Origin: Eubacteriales bacterium
Lineage (GTDB): Bacteria > Bacillota > Clostridia > Lachnospirales > Lachnospiraceae
Assembly (NCBI GenBank): GCA_030536575.1
Contig: JAUNPS010000044.1
Span: 1-32,394 of the forward strand
Length of the DNA stretch: 32,394 bases
Direction: 5' to 3'
The position numbers were made by a program, and so were the translations under genes. Positions 16,451 through 23,820 of the stretch are shown in pieces. Below the pieces are notes generated by a model. It was not told where the DNA came from and searched no databases. It was given only the letters and a program-made list of their open reading frames with translations. Numbering within the stretch: the stretch's first letter is position 1; every line of letters starts with the position of its first letter.

Positions 16451-16486
16451 AAATAAAAAACGCGTCATTTTGGGTAAAATGACACG
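16451..16486 (-). terminator. Terminator of the cobalamin riboswitch expression platform
   Basis: CGCGTCATTTT (16461-16471) pairs with AAAATGACACG (16476-16486) with one mismatch and a GGGT loop, followed on minus by TTTTTTATTT. It lies between the B12 box and the ribosome site of the binding protein, where B12 binding would favour termination. Confidence 0.85.
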
Positions 16487-16554
16487 CCTGAAAAATCCCT
16501 TGGTTTGGCAAATGCATCCATTTTCCCATCGAAAATAATACATATCTCACAAAA

Positions 16555-16690
16555 AAGCAGGTCTCCTGGCTTCGGTTCGTCCTCCTGCTCCCCTTCCCGA
16601 TGGGTTTCATCAGTGGGTTTGGAGCATTCGTCCCCGATACAGTAGCGAGGGCTGCTGCGGATTCGCACCGCATTCCCTTTTCATCTTCAG
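16555..16690 (-). promoter_or_regulatory. Cobalamin (B12) riboswitch
   Basis: Read on minus, the conserved blocks occur in order: AAAAGGGAA, GGTGCGAATCC (16659-16669), CAGCCC-CGCTACTGTA (16641-16656 region), CCACTGATG, GGGAAGG, and the B12 box AAGCCAGGAGACCTGC (16557-16572). This is the full AdoCbl-class core. A perfect hairpin AGCCGCAT/ATGCGGCT precedes it at 16689-16706. It controls the downstream ABC importer operon through a terminator at 16451-16486. High B12 should switch the operon off. Confidence 0.95.
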
Positions 16691-16742
16691 CCGCATGGAT
16701 GCGGCTTTCGAACTTTTTTGCGTTCTGTTTTTAACGTTTTTT

Positions 16743-16771
16743 ATTATAACATACAAAAAATCATCTGTAAA
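16743..16771 (-). promoter_or_regulatory. Promoter of the riboswitch-ABC operon
   Basis: TTTACA (16766-16771) and TATAAT (16743-16748) on minus with a 17-bp spacer, about 50 bp before the riboswitch core. Confidence 0.8.
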
Positions 16772-16813
16772 TCAAAAAAATTTTGTGATTTTTTTAAATC
16801 ATGGGAAACAGTC

Positions 16814-16955
16814 GTTACTGTTCAGACAGTACCTGAGCACTTAGCTGCTCAGGTACGTAAGAAAGTGATTCAGGTGTGAGCAGGCTCTTTTGCGAAGCAA
16901 AACTTAAAATGAACCTGTGAATTGTTACTGGAACGAGGTACGAGTGGACAGTAAC
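16814..16955. mobile_element. MITE-like element 2 (142 bp), inserted in the 3' end of the pucR-type gene
   Basis: Left end GTTACTGTTCAGAC (16814-16827), right end inverted GTTACTGTCCACTC: a perfect 8-bp start then a looser match up to GTACCT. The same terminus heads element 1 (12 of 14 bases equal). It is flanked by the exact duplication AAACAGTC (16806-16813, 16956-16963). Inside is a perfect 11-bp stem, GTACCTGAGCA (16829-16839) with TGCTCAGGTAC (16846-16856), and a second hairpin TTTTGC-GAA-GCAAAA (16888-16902). No transposase. Removing the element and one duplication joins the pucR-type frame as GAC TGT TTC CCA TGA, an immediate natural-looking stop, which strongly supports insertion. Confidence 0.85.
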
Positions 16956-18100
16956 AAACAGTCCAGCACCTGGAACGCCAGCAGAATCTCCGCCCGCTTC
17001 CCCATATCCTCCAGATCCACCCCCAGTATTGCTTTGATCTTATTGATCTGGTAGGTAATCGTATTCCGGTGGCAGAAATAACGCTCCGCCACCTGGGAGA
17101 CGCTGCATCCGCTCTCCAGATAGTCCCGCAGAAGCTTCATAGAGTCCGTCTCCCGCTCCTGGTCGCTCTCGATGAGCTTTCCAAGGGTTTCCTGTACATA
17201 GGCTTCCAGCAAGCTTTGATCCTTACAGCCCAGGATCAGTTTATAGGTGCCCAGCTCCTCATAGTCCAAAAGCGGCTGATTCTTTTTTTCGGCCAGACGC
17301 CTGGTTCTGACTGCCTGCTCATAGCTTTCCGAAAGGGCAGAGGCCGCTTGCACATACCCGCCAAGGCCGGCAAAAAAGCGAAGCCCTCTGGAGGCCGCGA
17401 AATCGGCAAGCCCAGCCATGGCTTTGGCACTTTTGCCCGCGCTTTCCCCGTAAAAAACAAGGATCAGGATGCCTTCCTGTTCGAAAAGTACGGCCTGTTC
17501 CTGAACGTCTCCAATGCGTGAACGTAGCAGACGGTTGCGGAATGCGGTATCCGGGAATTGGCGGATATCGTCCTGGAGCCAGAAGGCGGCCGCGCGGAAT
17601 CCGGCTTCCGGCTGGCAGCCGCCGCGTTTTAAGTAAGGGAGATACAGATCTGGCAGGCCGCTGTTGAAAATGGCGTTCTTGAAGGCTTCGGTCAGGTTCA
17701 GTTCCTGGAATTCGTTTTCGTTGATGCGGGTGGTAAAGGTGCGGGTCACGTCTACCAGGCGGATTTCCCAGGGGATCGTGAACAGCGGGAAGGCTTTTTG
17801 ATCGCAGAAGGTGAGGACTTCTTCCGGGATTTCCCGGATATAGGGGCCCAGGTTTACGACCAGGCCGCAGGCGTCCTGCAAATAGAGGCTTTCCGCCAGG
17901 CAGAGCAGGCGTTCTGGCATGTTTCCGGCAATCCCGGTGGTGAAGATCAGTTCGTTTCCGTGCAGGAAACGGGCGACTTCGGTGTCTTCGATGCTGTGGA
18001 CCCAGTCGATGCGGCGGTGGAGGCCGGATTCGCCGGCGACCAGGCGCATCTGGTATTTGCCGCCGAATTCGGACCAGAGTTCTTTTAATTCAAATCCCAT
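16925..18100 (-). CDS. PucR-family transcriptional regulator with C-terminus replaced by a MITE
   Basis: A 391-residue regulator. The N-terminal PucR domain (about 10-125) shows HRRIDWVHSIEDTEVARFLHGNELIFTTG. A middle GGDEF-like/CdaR region follows (about 170-280), and the C-terminal helix-turn-helix (LRDYLESGCSVSQVAERYFCHRNTITYQ-type, about 335-380) is the DNA-binding end. PucR proteins control purine, amino-acid or polyamine catabolism genes; the effector here is not deducible. AGGAG lies 9 nt before the ATG. The last ten codons after VLDC (LLLSTRTSFQ) and the stop come from MITE-like element 2; the inferred ancestral end was VLDC-FP. The HTH is intact, so function is probably kept. It is followed by the riboswitch operon, but a direct regulatory link is not shown. 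Confidence 0.88.
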   Translation of the reverse strand: MGFELKELWSEFGGKYQMRLVAGESGLHRRIDWVHSIEDTEVARFLHGNELIFTTGIAGNMPERLLCLAESLYLQDACGLVVNLGPYIREIPEEVLTFCDQKAFPLFTIPWEIRLVDVTRTFTTRINENEFQELNLTEAFKNAIFNSGLPDLYLPYLKRGGCQPEAGFRAAAFWLQDDIRQFPDTAFRNRLLRSRIGDVQEQAVLFEQEGILILVFYGESAGKSAKAMAGLADFAASRGLRFFAGLGGYVQAASALSESYEQAVRTRRLAEKKNQPLLDYEELGTYKLILGCKDQSLLEAYVQETLGKLIESDQERETDSMKLLRDYLESGCSVSQVAERYFCHRNTITYQINKIKAILGVDLEDMGKRAEILLAFQVLDCLLLSTRTSFQ

Positions 18101-18222
18101 GGTTTCACGCTCCTTCTGAGGGGTTCATTTCGGCACGGGCGGCGTCACGTCTGGCTGGACTGGCGGCCGCGGCGTGCTGTTTTCGGTTTCCGGCTCGTTC
18201 GGTCGGCCGCTTCCCCTGCCAT

Positions 18223-18771
18223 TTATAGCTCTACCACCGTGTAGCCGTGCCCGACTGCCGGCAGGAATTTTTCCAGCACGTCTTTTGTCCGCAGTTTCAT
18301 ACTTGAGGTGTTGATGCACGGGTGACAGCCCAGAAACTCGCTTTCCGCCACTTCCCGGTCGATCAACAGCCGAACTCGATTCCCTTTGTCATTCATCAGC
18401 CCCATAATGCTGACAGACCCCGGCGTAATATCCAGAAACTCTTCCATAAACGCCGCGTCCGCGAAAGACAGCCTGGCCGTGCCGATCTGATGGGACAGTT
18501 CCTTTGTCTTAAATGCTTTGGTTCCGGGCATCATCAGCAGATAAAAATCCGTCTTCTGGCGGTTGCACAGAAATAAGTTTTTACAGATCTCGATTCCCAG
18601 GATTTTATCCACGTCCTGGCACGCCTCAATGGACGGCGCAACTTCATGATCCAGCCGCAGATAAGGGATTTCCAGTTTTTCCAAAAGGTCGTAAACGGCC
18701 ATCTCTTTCGGCAGACGGCCTGTGCCGTCCGGTTTTTCTTTTTCCGTGTATACATGTGGGTCAATTATCAT
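18223..18771 (-). CDS. ProX/PrdX-type prolyl-tRNA editing protein (YbaK domain)
   Basis: A 182-residue free-standing YbaK/ProX domain protein that should deacylate Ala-tRNA-Pro. Visible features are VYDLLEKLEIPYLRLDHE, the conserved Lys of EICKNLFLCNRQKTDFYLLMMPG, and MGLMNDKGNRVRLLID. The C-terminal half contains FLGCHPCINTSSMKLRT, as in the family (HPN-type strand with T/S). Start: GGAGG lies 7 nt before the ATG at 18771, while an upstream ATG at 18777 is only 1 nt from it. It follows proS, whose bacterial eukaryote-like enzyme lacks an internal editing domain, so this is the natural proofreading partner in trans. Confidence 0.9.
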   Translation of the reverse strand: MIIDPHVYTEKEKPDGTGRLPKEMAVYDLLEKLEIPYLRLDHEVAPSIEACQDVDKILGIEICKNLFLCNRQKTDFYLLMMPGTKAFKTKELSHQIGTARLSFADAAFMEEFLDITPGSVSIMGLMNDKGNRVRLLIDREVAESEFLGCHPCINTSSMKLRTKDVLEKFLPAVGHGYTVVEL

Positions 18772-18961
18772 TTTCATTCCTCCAGGTGTGCGGAACCACC
18801 GCCGGGATTTCATTGCCGCTCTCAGCCCCGGCTCATTGCTCCGCGTAAATCTCTATTCTCTGTGTTCATGGCATCGCCAGGTCGGTAAAATCCGGCACGC
18901 CGCCTGAGCATTGCCAAATCTCCATACCGGCATAGCTGGCTCGTTCGTTGTCCGCGTAAGG

Positions 18962-19001
18962 AAAAACGCCCGTGCGGCACCACCGTGCCGCTCCCAGGCG
19001 T
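18962..19001 (-). terminator. Intrinsic terminator after proS
   Basis: GCGGCAC (18974-18980) pairs with GTGCCGC (18985-18991) and outer ACGCC (18966-18970) with GGCGT (18997-19001); TTTTTCC follows on minus. It separates proS from proX. The remaining stretch 18772-18961 shows no clear promoter or other feature. Confidence 0.78.
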
Positions 19002-19022
19002 CTTCGCATGTTATCTGTAATT

Positions 19023-20462
19023 TTAATAAGCTTTTCCCCAATATACCAGGTGCTTCGCCGGTTTCCCGCAATAAATGCAGGTATCCGAAAGCTGCTCCTG
19101 CTCAAAAGGCATACATCTTGAGGTCACGCCCGCTTCTTCCTTCAGGGCATCCTCGCATTCCTGGCAGCCGCACCACATCGCTTTAATAAAGCCCGGCTTC
19201 TCATCCGCAATCTTCTTGAACTCGTCAAGCTCCGTCGCCTGATAGGTGTGGGCATCCCGATGGGCTCTGGCGCGTTCCAGCATCTCCTTCTGCATCGTAT
19301 CCAACAGGGCTTTCACCGTCTCCGCAAGCTCGCCGAGCGTAACGATGGTCTTCTCCCTGGTATCACGGCGTACAATCACCGCCTTGCCTGCCTCGATATC
19401 CTTGGGCCCCAGCTCAATCCGCAGGGGAATCCCGCGCATCTCCTGCTCGGAGAATTTCCATCCGGGACTCTTCTCGGTATCATCCAGCTTCACGCGGATT
19501 CCGGCGGCTTTCAGCGTATCACGCACTTCCGCGGCCTTCTCCAGGACACCTTCCACATTCTGGCGTACCGGAATCACCATCACCTGGGTGGGCGCAATGC
19601 GGGGCGGAAGCACAAGGCCGCTGTTATCTCCGTGCACCATGATAATCGCGCCGATCATACGGGTGGTCATTCCCCAGGAGGTTCCATGAGGATACTTCAG
19701 CGTATTATCTTTATCTGTAAACTGGATTTCGAAAGCTTTCGAGAACAAATCACCGAAATAATGGCTGGTTCCGGACTGAAGGGCCTTCCCGTCGTGCATC
19801 AGCGATTCGATGGTGTAGGTCGCCACGGCTCCGGAAAATTTCTCTTTATCCGTCTTCCGGCCTTTGATTACCGGAATCGCCAGCACTTCTTCGCAGAAAT
19901 CCGCGTATACATTCAGCATCTGGATCGTGCGCTCCTGCGCTTCCTCAGCCGTCGCGTGAACCGTGTGGCCTTCCTGCCACAGGAATTCTCTGGAACGAAG
20001 GAACGGACGGGTCGTCTTTTCCCAGCGCACCACCGAACACCACTGATTATAAACCTTCGGCAGGTCGCGGTAAGAATGCACATCGTTCGCATAAAAATCA
20101 CAGAACAGCGTCTCAGAGGTCGGACGCACGCATAAGCGCTCCTGCAAAGGCTCCAGCCCGCCGTGCGTTACCCATGCAACTTCCGGCGCAAAGCCCTCCA
20201 CATGATCTTTTTCCTTCTGAAGCAGACTCTCCGGAATGAACATCGGAAGGTAAACATTCTCTACTCCAGTCTCTTTAAACCGACGATCCAGTTCGTGCTG
20301 GATGTTCTCCCAAATCGCGTATCCGGCCGGTTTGATGACCATACAGCCCTTTACGCTGGTGTAGTCGATGAGTTCCGCTTTTTTTACAACGTCGGTGTAC
20401 CATTGGGCGAAATCCTCGTCCATGGAAGTGATCGCTTCGACAAGCTTCTTTTCTTTTGCCAT
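19023..20462 (-). CDS. proS: Prolyl-tRNA synthetase, eukaryote/archaeon-like type
   Basis: A 479-residue class II synthetase that charges tRNA-Pro with proline. It has motif 1 around residues 45-75 ([22 protein letters not shown]), motif 2 [22 protein letters not shown], motif 3 [12 protein letters not shown] and the anticodon-binding domain (PTQVMVIPV onward). The C-terminal zinc-binding-like end has WCGCQECE and [10 protein letters not shown], terminating in WGKAY with the C-terminal Tyr characteristic of this type. The long INS editing insertion of E. coli-type ProRS is absent. AAGGAG lies 7 nt before the ATG at 20462. A T-box leader and strong promoter lie directly upstream. Confidence 0.96.
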   Translation of the reverse strand: MAKEKKLVEAITSMDEDFAQWYTDVVKKAELIDYTSVKGCMVIKPAGYAIWENIQHELDRRFKETGVENVYLPMFIPESLLQKEKDHVEGFAPEVAWVTHGGLEPLQERLCVRPTSETLFCDFYANDVHSYRDLPKVYNQWCSVVRWEKTTRPFLRSREFLWQEGHTVHATAEEAQERTIQMLNVYADFCEEVLAIPVIKGRKTDKEKFSGAVATYTIESLMHDGKALQSGTSHYFGDLFSKAFEIQFTDKDNTLKYPHGTSWGMTTRMIGAIIMVHGDNSGLVLPPRIAPTQVMVIPVRQNVEGVLEKAAEVRDTLKAAGIRVKLDDTEKSPGWKFSEQEMRGIPLRIELGPKDIEAGKAVIVRRDTREKTIVTLGELAETVKALLDTMQKEMLERARAHRDAHTYQATELDEFKKIADEKPGFIKAMWCGCQECEDALKEEAGVTSRCMPFEQEQLSDTCIYCGKPAKHLVYWGKAY

Positions 20463-20509
20463 TGTTCGTCTCCTTTTCTCTTTCTTTTCCGCTTCGGGGC
20501 CGGACAATT

Positions 20510-20763
20510 TTCAACAAAACAAAAAGCCGGTCCCCTGCTCTACACAAGGGACCGGCTGTATTACTACATCCGGCGGTGCCACCCTAATTAATGGAATGCT
20601 CCACTCACTCATTTTATCCGATAACGCCGGATCAGCGCCGTATTTTCTACGAAGCTCCAAGGCCGGTTCCATCTGTTCCGTGCGGGAATCTTTCAGCCGG
20701 GGATTCTCTCTCTGGGGCAGGAGGGCAGATGTACTATTCCTTTTCAACGCCTATGTTTCATAT
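20510..20763 (-). promoter_or_regulatory. T-box riboswitch of proS
   Basis: On minus the T-box AGGGTGGCACCGC lies at 20573-20585 and is followed by a terminator: AGCCGGTCCC pairs with GGGACCGGCT (20525-20534 with 20548-20557) then TTTTTGTTTT. Upstream, Stem I starts with AGTACATCTG whose CATCTG pairs with CAGATG, with an AGAGAGAGA GA-rich motif between. Uncharged tRNA-Pro should stabilise the antiterminator. The specifier triplet could be CCC or CCG in TTCCCGCACGG, but I cannot fix it by eye. Confidence 0.92.
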
Positions 20764-20769
20764 TGGGAT

Positions 20770-20798
20770 ATTTTAGAACAAAATCGGCGGGTTGTCAA
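20770..20798 (-). promoter_or_regulatory. Promoter of the proS T-box transcript
   Basis: TTGACA (20793-20798) and TAAAAT (20770-20775) on minus with 17 bp between. The -35 overlaps the stop codon of the GNAT gene (20795-20797). Confidence 0.87.
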
Positions 20799-21412
20799 GA
20801 TGGGGAATCGTCGGATTTTTGATCTGGCTCCCCGCCCCGCACAATCACCTGTCTCCCAAACAGCTCCCCCGGAAACATCACCCGATAAATCTCCTCAATC
20901 CACCGCGCCGCTCCCTTCGCCGCCTCCTCCGAAGAAACCCCCAGCCCCTTCGCAATCAACCGATACTCCACCCCAAACAACCGGCACGTACACTCCGGCC
21001 CCGCCACCACAAACCCATTCCTCTCATAAAACCCAATCCTCCGCACCTGCGTCTCCCTCTCCTGCAGCGTCCGCGCAAACTCCGGATTCTCCACTTCCCC
21101 CAAAATCATCTCCGCATCCTTCAGCCATTCGAACATCCCCTGCAGAAACCGGCTCCCAATCCCCCGCTCCCGCATCGTGCGCACCACCGCGTAATAATCC
21201 AAAAGCAGCCGTTTCCGCTCCTTTTTCGTCACATACATGGCATAGGCCAGCAGGCGGCCGTTCTCCCAGCAGCCCAGGCCCAGATAAACGCCCTTTTCAT
21301 ACATTGCCCGAATCGCGCTTAAAGGCTTTAACTCACTTTCCGGAAAATCATACCGCATTTCCGCCTCATAGATCTGCGCAATCTCGTCCATCGTCAATTC
21401 TCGAATTTCCAT
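20795..21412 (-). CDS. GNAT-family N-acetyltransferase
   Basis: A 205-residue protein with the GNAT fold: beta-strand pair LGLGCWENGRLLAYAMYV, the YYAVVRTMRERGIGSRFL segment with the acetyl-CoA R/Q-x-x-G-x-G/A signature (RERGIGS), and a C-terminal RRIGFYERNGFV that matches the usual FYEKxGF. The substrate is unknown. A C-terminal extension of about 60 residues (EYRLIAKGLGVSSEEAAKG...) is beyond the core. Start: ATG at 21412, 19 bp after the HAD gene stop, with only a weak GGTGA upstream, so it likely depends on coupling. Confidence 0.85.
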   Translation of the reverse strand: MEIRELTMDEIAQIYEAEMRYDFPESELKPLSAIRAMYEKGVYLGLGCWENGRLLAYAMYVTKKERKRLLLDYYAVVRTMRERGIGSRFLQGMFEWLKDAEMILGEVENPEFARTLQERETQVRRIGFYERNGFVVAGPECTCRLFGVEYRLIAKGLGVSSEEAAKGAARWIEEIYRVMFPGELFGRQVIVRGGEPDQKSDDSPS

Positions 21413-21431
21413 GCCATTTTCACCAATCTTC

Positions 21432-22226
21432 TCAAATCTCTTCTTCCAGCAGGCCCGCATACCGCAGGCCATAAACCACGCCGTCCTCGTCAATCCGTTT
21501 CGTCACAAAATCCGCCGCATCCTTCAGCGCCGGAACCGCATTCCCCATCGCGATCCCAAGCCCGGCCTCTTTTAACATTTCCACATCATTCATACTGTCC
21601 CCAAACGCCACCACATCCTGCCATCCCAGCCCGTAATACTCCAGCAATGCCCGGATCCCCAGCGCCTTCGACGACTCCCGGTAGATCACATCGGCCCCTT
21701 CCTTCGCGGCAAACAGCGGCAGCTTCAGTTCCGGAAATGCCCGTTCCACCTCCGCCGCTTCCTCCGGCGTTCCAAAAAACGTCAGCGCATACAGCCGCTC
21801 TTCCAGCAGCCTCTCCGGCTCCAGGAATTCCCGCTCCCGGATTCCAAACACCCGCTTCTCCCGCTCGATCACCCTTTCCTTGTGGGTAAAGCATCCGGCC
21901 GGGCCCAGGTTCGCGCCGATGGAATACCCCCGCTCTTCGGCGAAATCCAGCAGCCTCTCCACCAGCTCTTTCTCCAGAAAGGCTTCCCGGATGACTTCCC
22001 CGCCCACGGTGACTTTCTGTCCGTTGCAATGCACGATAGCATCCGGCTTTACGATCTCCGCCAGGTGGCTGCTGAATTCATTGTCCATATCCCGTCCCGT
22101 AGCAACTGCCACAATGTGTCCGTCGGCCTGAAGCTTCCCCACTGCCTTCAATGCGGACTCCGGAATCGTCAGCGTCTTGTGGTCGTACAAAGTCATATCC
22201 ATATCAAAACAAATTAATTTTCTCAT
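21432..22226 (-). CDS. Cof-type HAD-IIB phosphatase
   Basis: A 264-residue haloacid dehalogenase hydrolase. Motif I is ICFDMDMTLYDHKT (nucleophile D8, acid D10), motif II AVATGRDMDN, and motif IV VVAFGDSMNDVEML followed by GIAMGNA. The central C2 cap (around 85-190) places it in the Cof/YkrA-like group that dephosphorylates sugar phosphates, FMN or pyridoxal phosphate; substrate not predictable. AGGAG lies 5 nt before the ATG at 22226. A longer frame to 22340 runs through a hairpin and is rejected. Confidence 0.92.
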   Translation of the reverse strand: MRKLICFDMDMTLYDHKTLTIPESALKAVGKLQADGHIVAVATGRDMDNEFSSHLAEIVKPDAIVHCNGQKVTVGGEVIREAFLEKELVERLLDFAEERGYSIGANLGPAGCFTHKERVIEREKRVFGIREREFLEPERLLEERLYALTFFGTPEEAAEVERAFPELKLPLFAAKEGADVIYRESSKALGIRALLEYYGLGWQDVVAFGDSMNDVEMLKEAGLGIAMGNAVPALKDAADFVTKRIDEDGVVYGLRYAGLLEEEI

Positions 22227-22244
22227 AGTCTCTCCTGCCTGATA

Positions 22245-22281
22245 CACAAAGGGAGCCCCACACGCAAATGCGGCACTCCCT
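22245..22281 (-). terminator. Terminator-like hairpin after the trigger-factor-type lipoprotein gene
   Basis: AGGGAG (22250-22255) pairs with CTCCCT (22276-22281) with further imperfect pairs inside; on minus it is followed by TTTGTG, a weak T-run. It separates the lipoprotein gene from the HAD gene. Confidence 0.5.
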
Positions 22282-22346
22282 GTTTTCTCTGCTGGATCCA
22301 ACGGCCCGCAGCGCGGGACTGGCGTGGATATGCTCAGCAATGTTTT

Positions 22347-23720
22347 TTATTCCTGGTTCGTCTCAGATTCGGTAAAGGATTCGATCGTCTCGCCTTCGCT
22401 CTCAGATTCTGCTGCCGTTTCCGTTTCGGCGGCAGTTTCGGATTCCGTAGCTTCTTCGGTCGCAGCCGCTTCCGTCGTTTCTTCCTCGGACGCCGCTTCC
22501 TCCGTTACCGGCTCCGTCTCAGCTTCGGTTTCGACCTCATCCTCCGGATTCGTCACCTTGCAGTTTGCTACGACAAAATTCATCGCCATATCCATCCGCA
22601 TGGTTTTTCTCAGCTCTTCCTCTCCGTAAACGGACAGAAGGGCTTCTTTGCTCTCCGCTCCGGTCTGCGCCACGTAGCTCTCGATGTTTTCGTCGAAATA
22701 GGTATCATCGACTTCCAGCTTCTCGGTTTCCGCAATGGCGTTCATCAGCAGCTCCTGAACCATACTGCTCTGGATAATCGCCTTACTCTGGGTGTCAAAC
22801 TGTTCTTCCGTAATCTGCATGTACTGCTCCAGGAAATCCGCAAATTCCAGTTCATACTGTTCTGCCATGCTCTGGTAGTAGGATTTTAACTGGTTCGTGC
22901 GGTAAGCTACAACGTCTTCCGGATAGCTGTTAATCGTACTTCCAGTGTAGATCTGGTAGTACAGGTCATTTAACTTCTGGGTGGGCTGATTCGATTTTTT
23001 CTGCGAAAGCAGGCTCTCTCTTACATAGTCCTGATATTCCGCTACGGTCTCGCAGTCGGACAGCTCTGTCACCAGTTCGTCTGTGAGTTCCGGCATTCTC
23101 TGGATCTCATTCACGGTTACGGTAAATACGACGTCCTGTCCGGCCAGGTCGGTGGACGAATAGTTTTCCGGGAAGGTCAGGTTCAGGTCTACGGTTTTGC
23201 CTACTTCTACGCCGATCAGGCCGTCTTCGAAGCCGTCGATGAAGCTTCCGGAGCCGATTTCCAGTTCGTAGTTCTTGCTGGTGCCGCCGTCAAAGGCTTC
23301 GCCGTCTAATTTTCCTTCGAAATCGATGACGGCAATGTCGCCCTCCTGCACGGTGCCTTCGGTCAGGGTGTCCATTTTATCACTGTTTTTGATGTTGCTG
23401 GTGATCTGGGCTTCGACTTCCTCATCGGTGACTTCGACTTTGAGCAGGGTGACTTCCAGGCCTTTGTAGTCGCCGAGGGTTACGTAGTCGAGGGCGTTAT
23501 ATTCCGGTTCTTCGGCCGGAACTTCGGTTTCTGTCTCTGCGGCGGTTTCACTGGAGCCTTCGGTGGCTGCCTCGCTGGCGGCTTCGGTGCTTTCCGCACT
23601 GGACGCTTCGGTGGATGTTTCCGCGGTGGTGGCCGGTTCGGTCTCGGATTTCTGGCTGTTTCCGCAGCCTGTCAGGACTAACGCCACGCCTAATAATGTC
23701 ATTGCAAGTTTTCTTTTCAT
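22347..23720 (-). CDS. Lipoprotein with FKBP/trigger-factor domains and low-complexity tails
   Basis: A 457-residue surface protein. The signal ends in the lipobox VLTGC (C19), so it is lipid-anchored. Residues about 25-72 are S/T/E/A-rich linker. Residues about 75-205 resemble a trigger-factor/FKBP peptidyl-prolyl isomerase: VTDEEVEAQI, GDIAVIDFEGKLDGEAFDGG, GSFIDGFEDGLIGVEVGKT and TVTVNEIQ. Residues about 210-395 resemble the trigger factor C-terminal arm domain (TDELVTELSDCETVAEYQDYV). The last 60 residues are again Glu/Ser/Thr-rich. It is likely an extracytoplasmic foldase rather than the ribosomal trigger factor. An AGAGGA lies 9 nt before the ATG. Confidence 0.85.
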   Translation of the reverse strand: MKRKLAMTLLGVALVLTGCGNSQKSETEPATTAETSTEASSAESTEAASEAATEGSSETAAETETEVPAEEPEYNALDYVTLGDYKGLEVTLLKVEVTDEEVEAQITSNIKNSDKMDTLTEGTVQEGDIAVIDFEGKLDGEAFDGGTSKNYELEIGSGSFIDGFEDGLIGVEVGKTVDLNLTFPENYSSTDLAGQDVVFTVTVNEIQRMPELTDELVTELSDCETVAEYQDYVRESLLSQKKSNQPTQKLNDLYYQIYTGSTINSYPEDVVAYRTNQLKSYYQSMAEQYELEFADFLEQYMQITEEQFDTQSKAIIQSSMVQELLMNAIAETEKLEVDDTYFDENIESYVAQTGAESKEALLSVYGEEELRKTMRMDMAMNFVVANCKVTNPEDEVETEAETEPVTEEAASEEETTEAAATEEATESETAAETETAAESESEGETIESFTESETNQE

Positions 23721-23820
23721 AATCTTTGATCCTCTCTTTTTTTATACACACGGAACGCCCTTTTCCAGGACATTCCGATGGTTGTCTTTACGCTTCCGAG
23801 TTGCTACGCTTCCCGCGCCC

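Noticed and set aside
16769-16800. Terminator of the PucR-type gene
   Set aside because: AAATCA/TGATTT can pair but the stem is entirely AT-rich and it overlaps the riboswitch promoter -35, so the support is too weak.
10994-16955. Composite transposon made of the two MITE-like elements carrying the ABC operon
   Set aside because: Each element has its own different 8-bp duplication (TCCAACTC and AAACAGTC). A composite transposition would show one duplication at the outer ends only, so two independent insertions are more likely.
18125-18319. Proline-rich 64-residue minus-strand frame after the ProX gene
   Set aside because: It mostly overlaps the ProX gene in another frame and has no ribosome site. 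The gap 18101-18222 otherwise shows nothing.
18866-19105. Minus-strand frame ending MEIWQCSGGVPDFTDLAMP between proX and proS
   Set aside because: It looks slightly protein-like but starts inside proS, crosses its terminator, and has no own ribosome site; I have no homology support.
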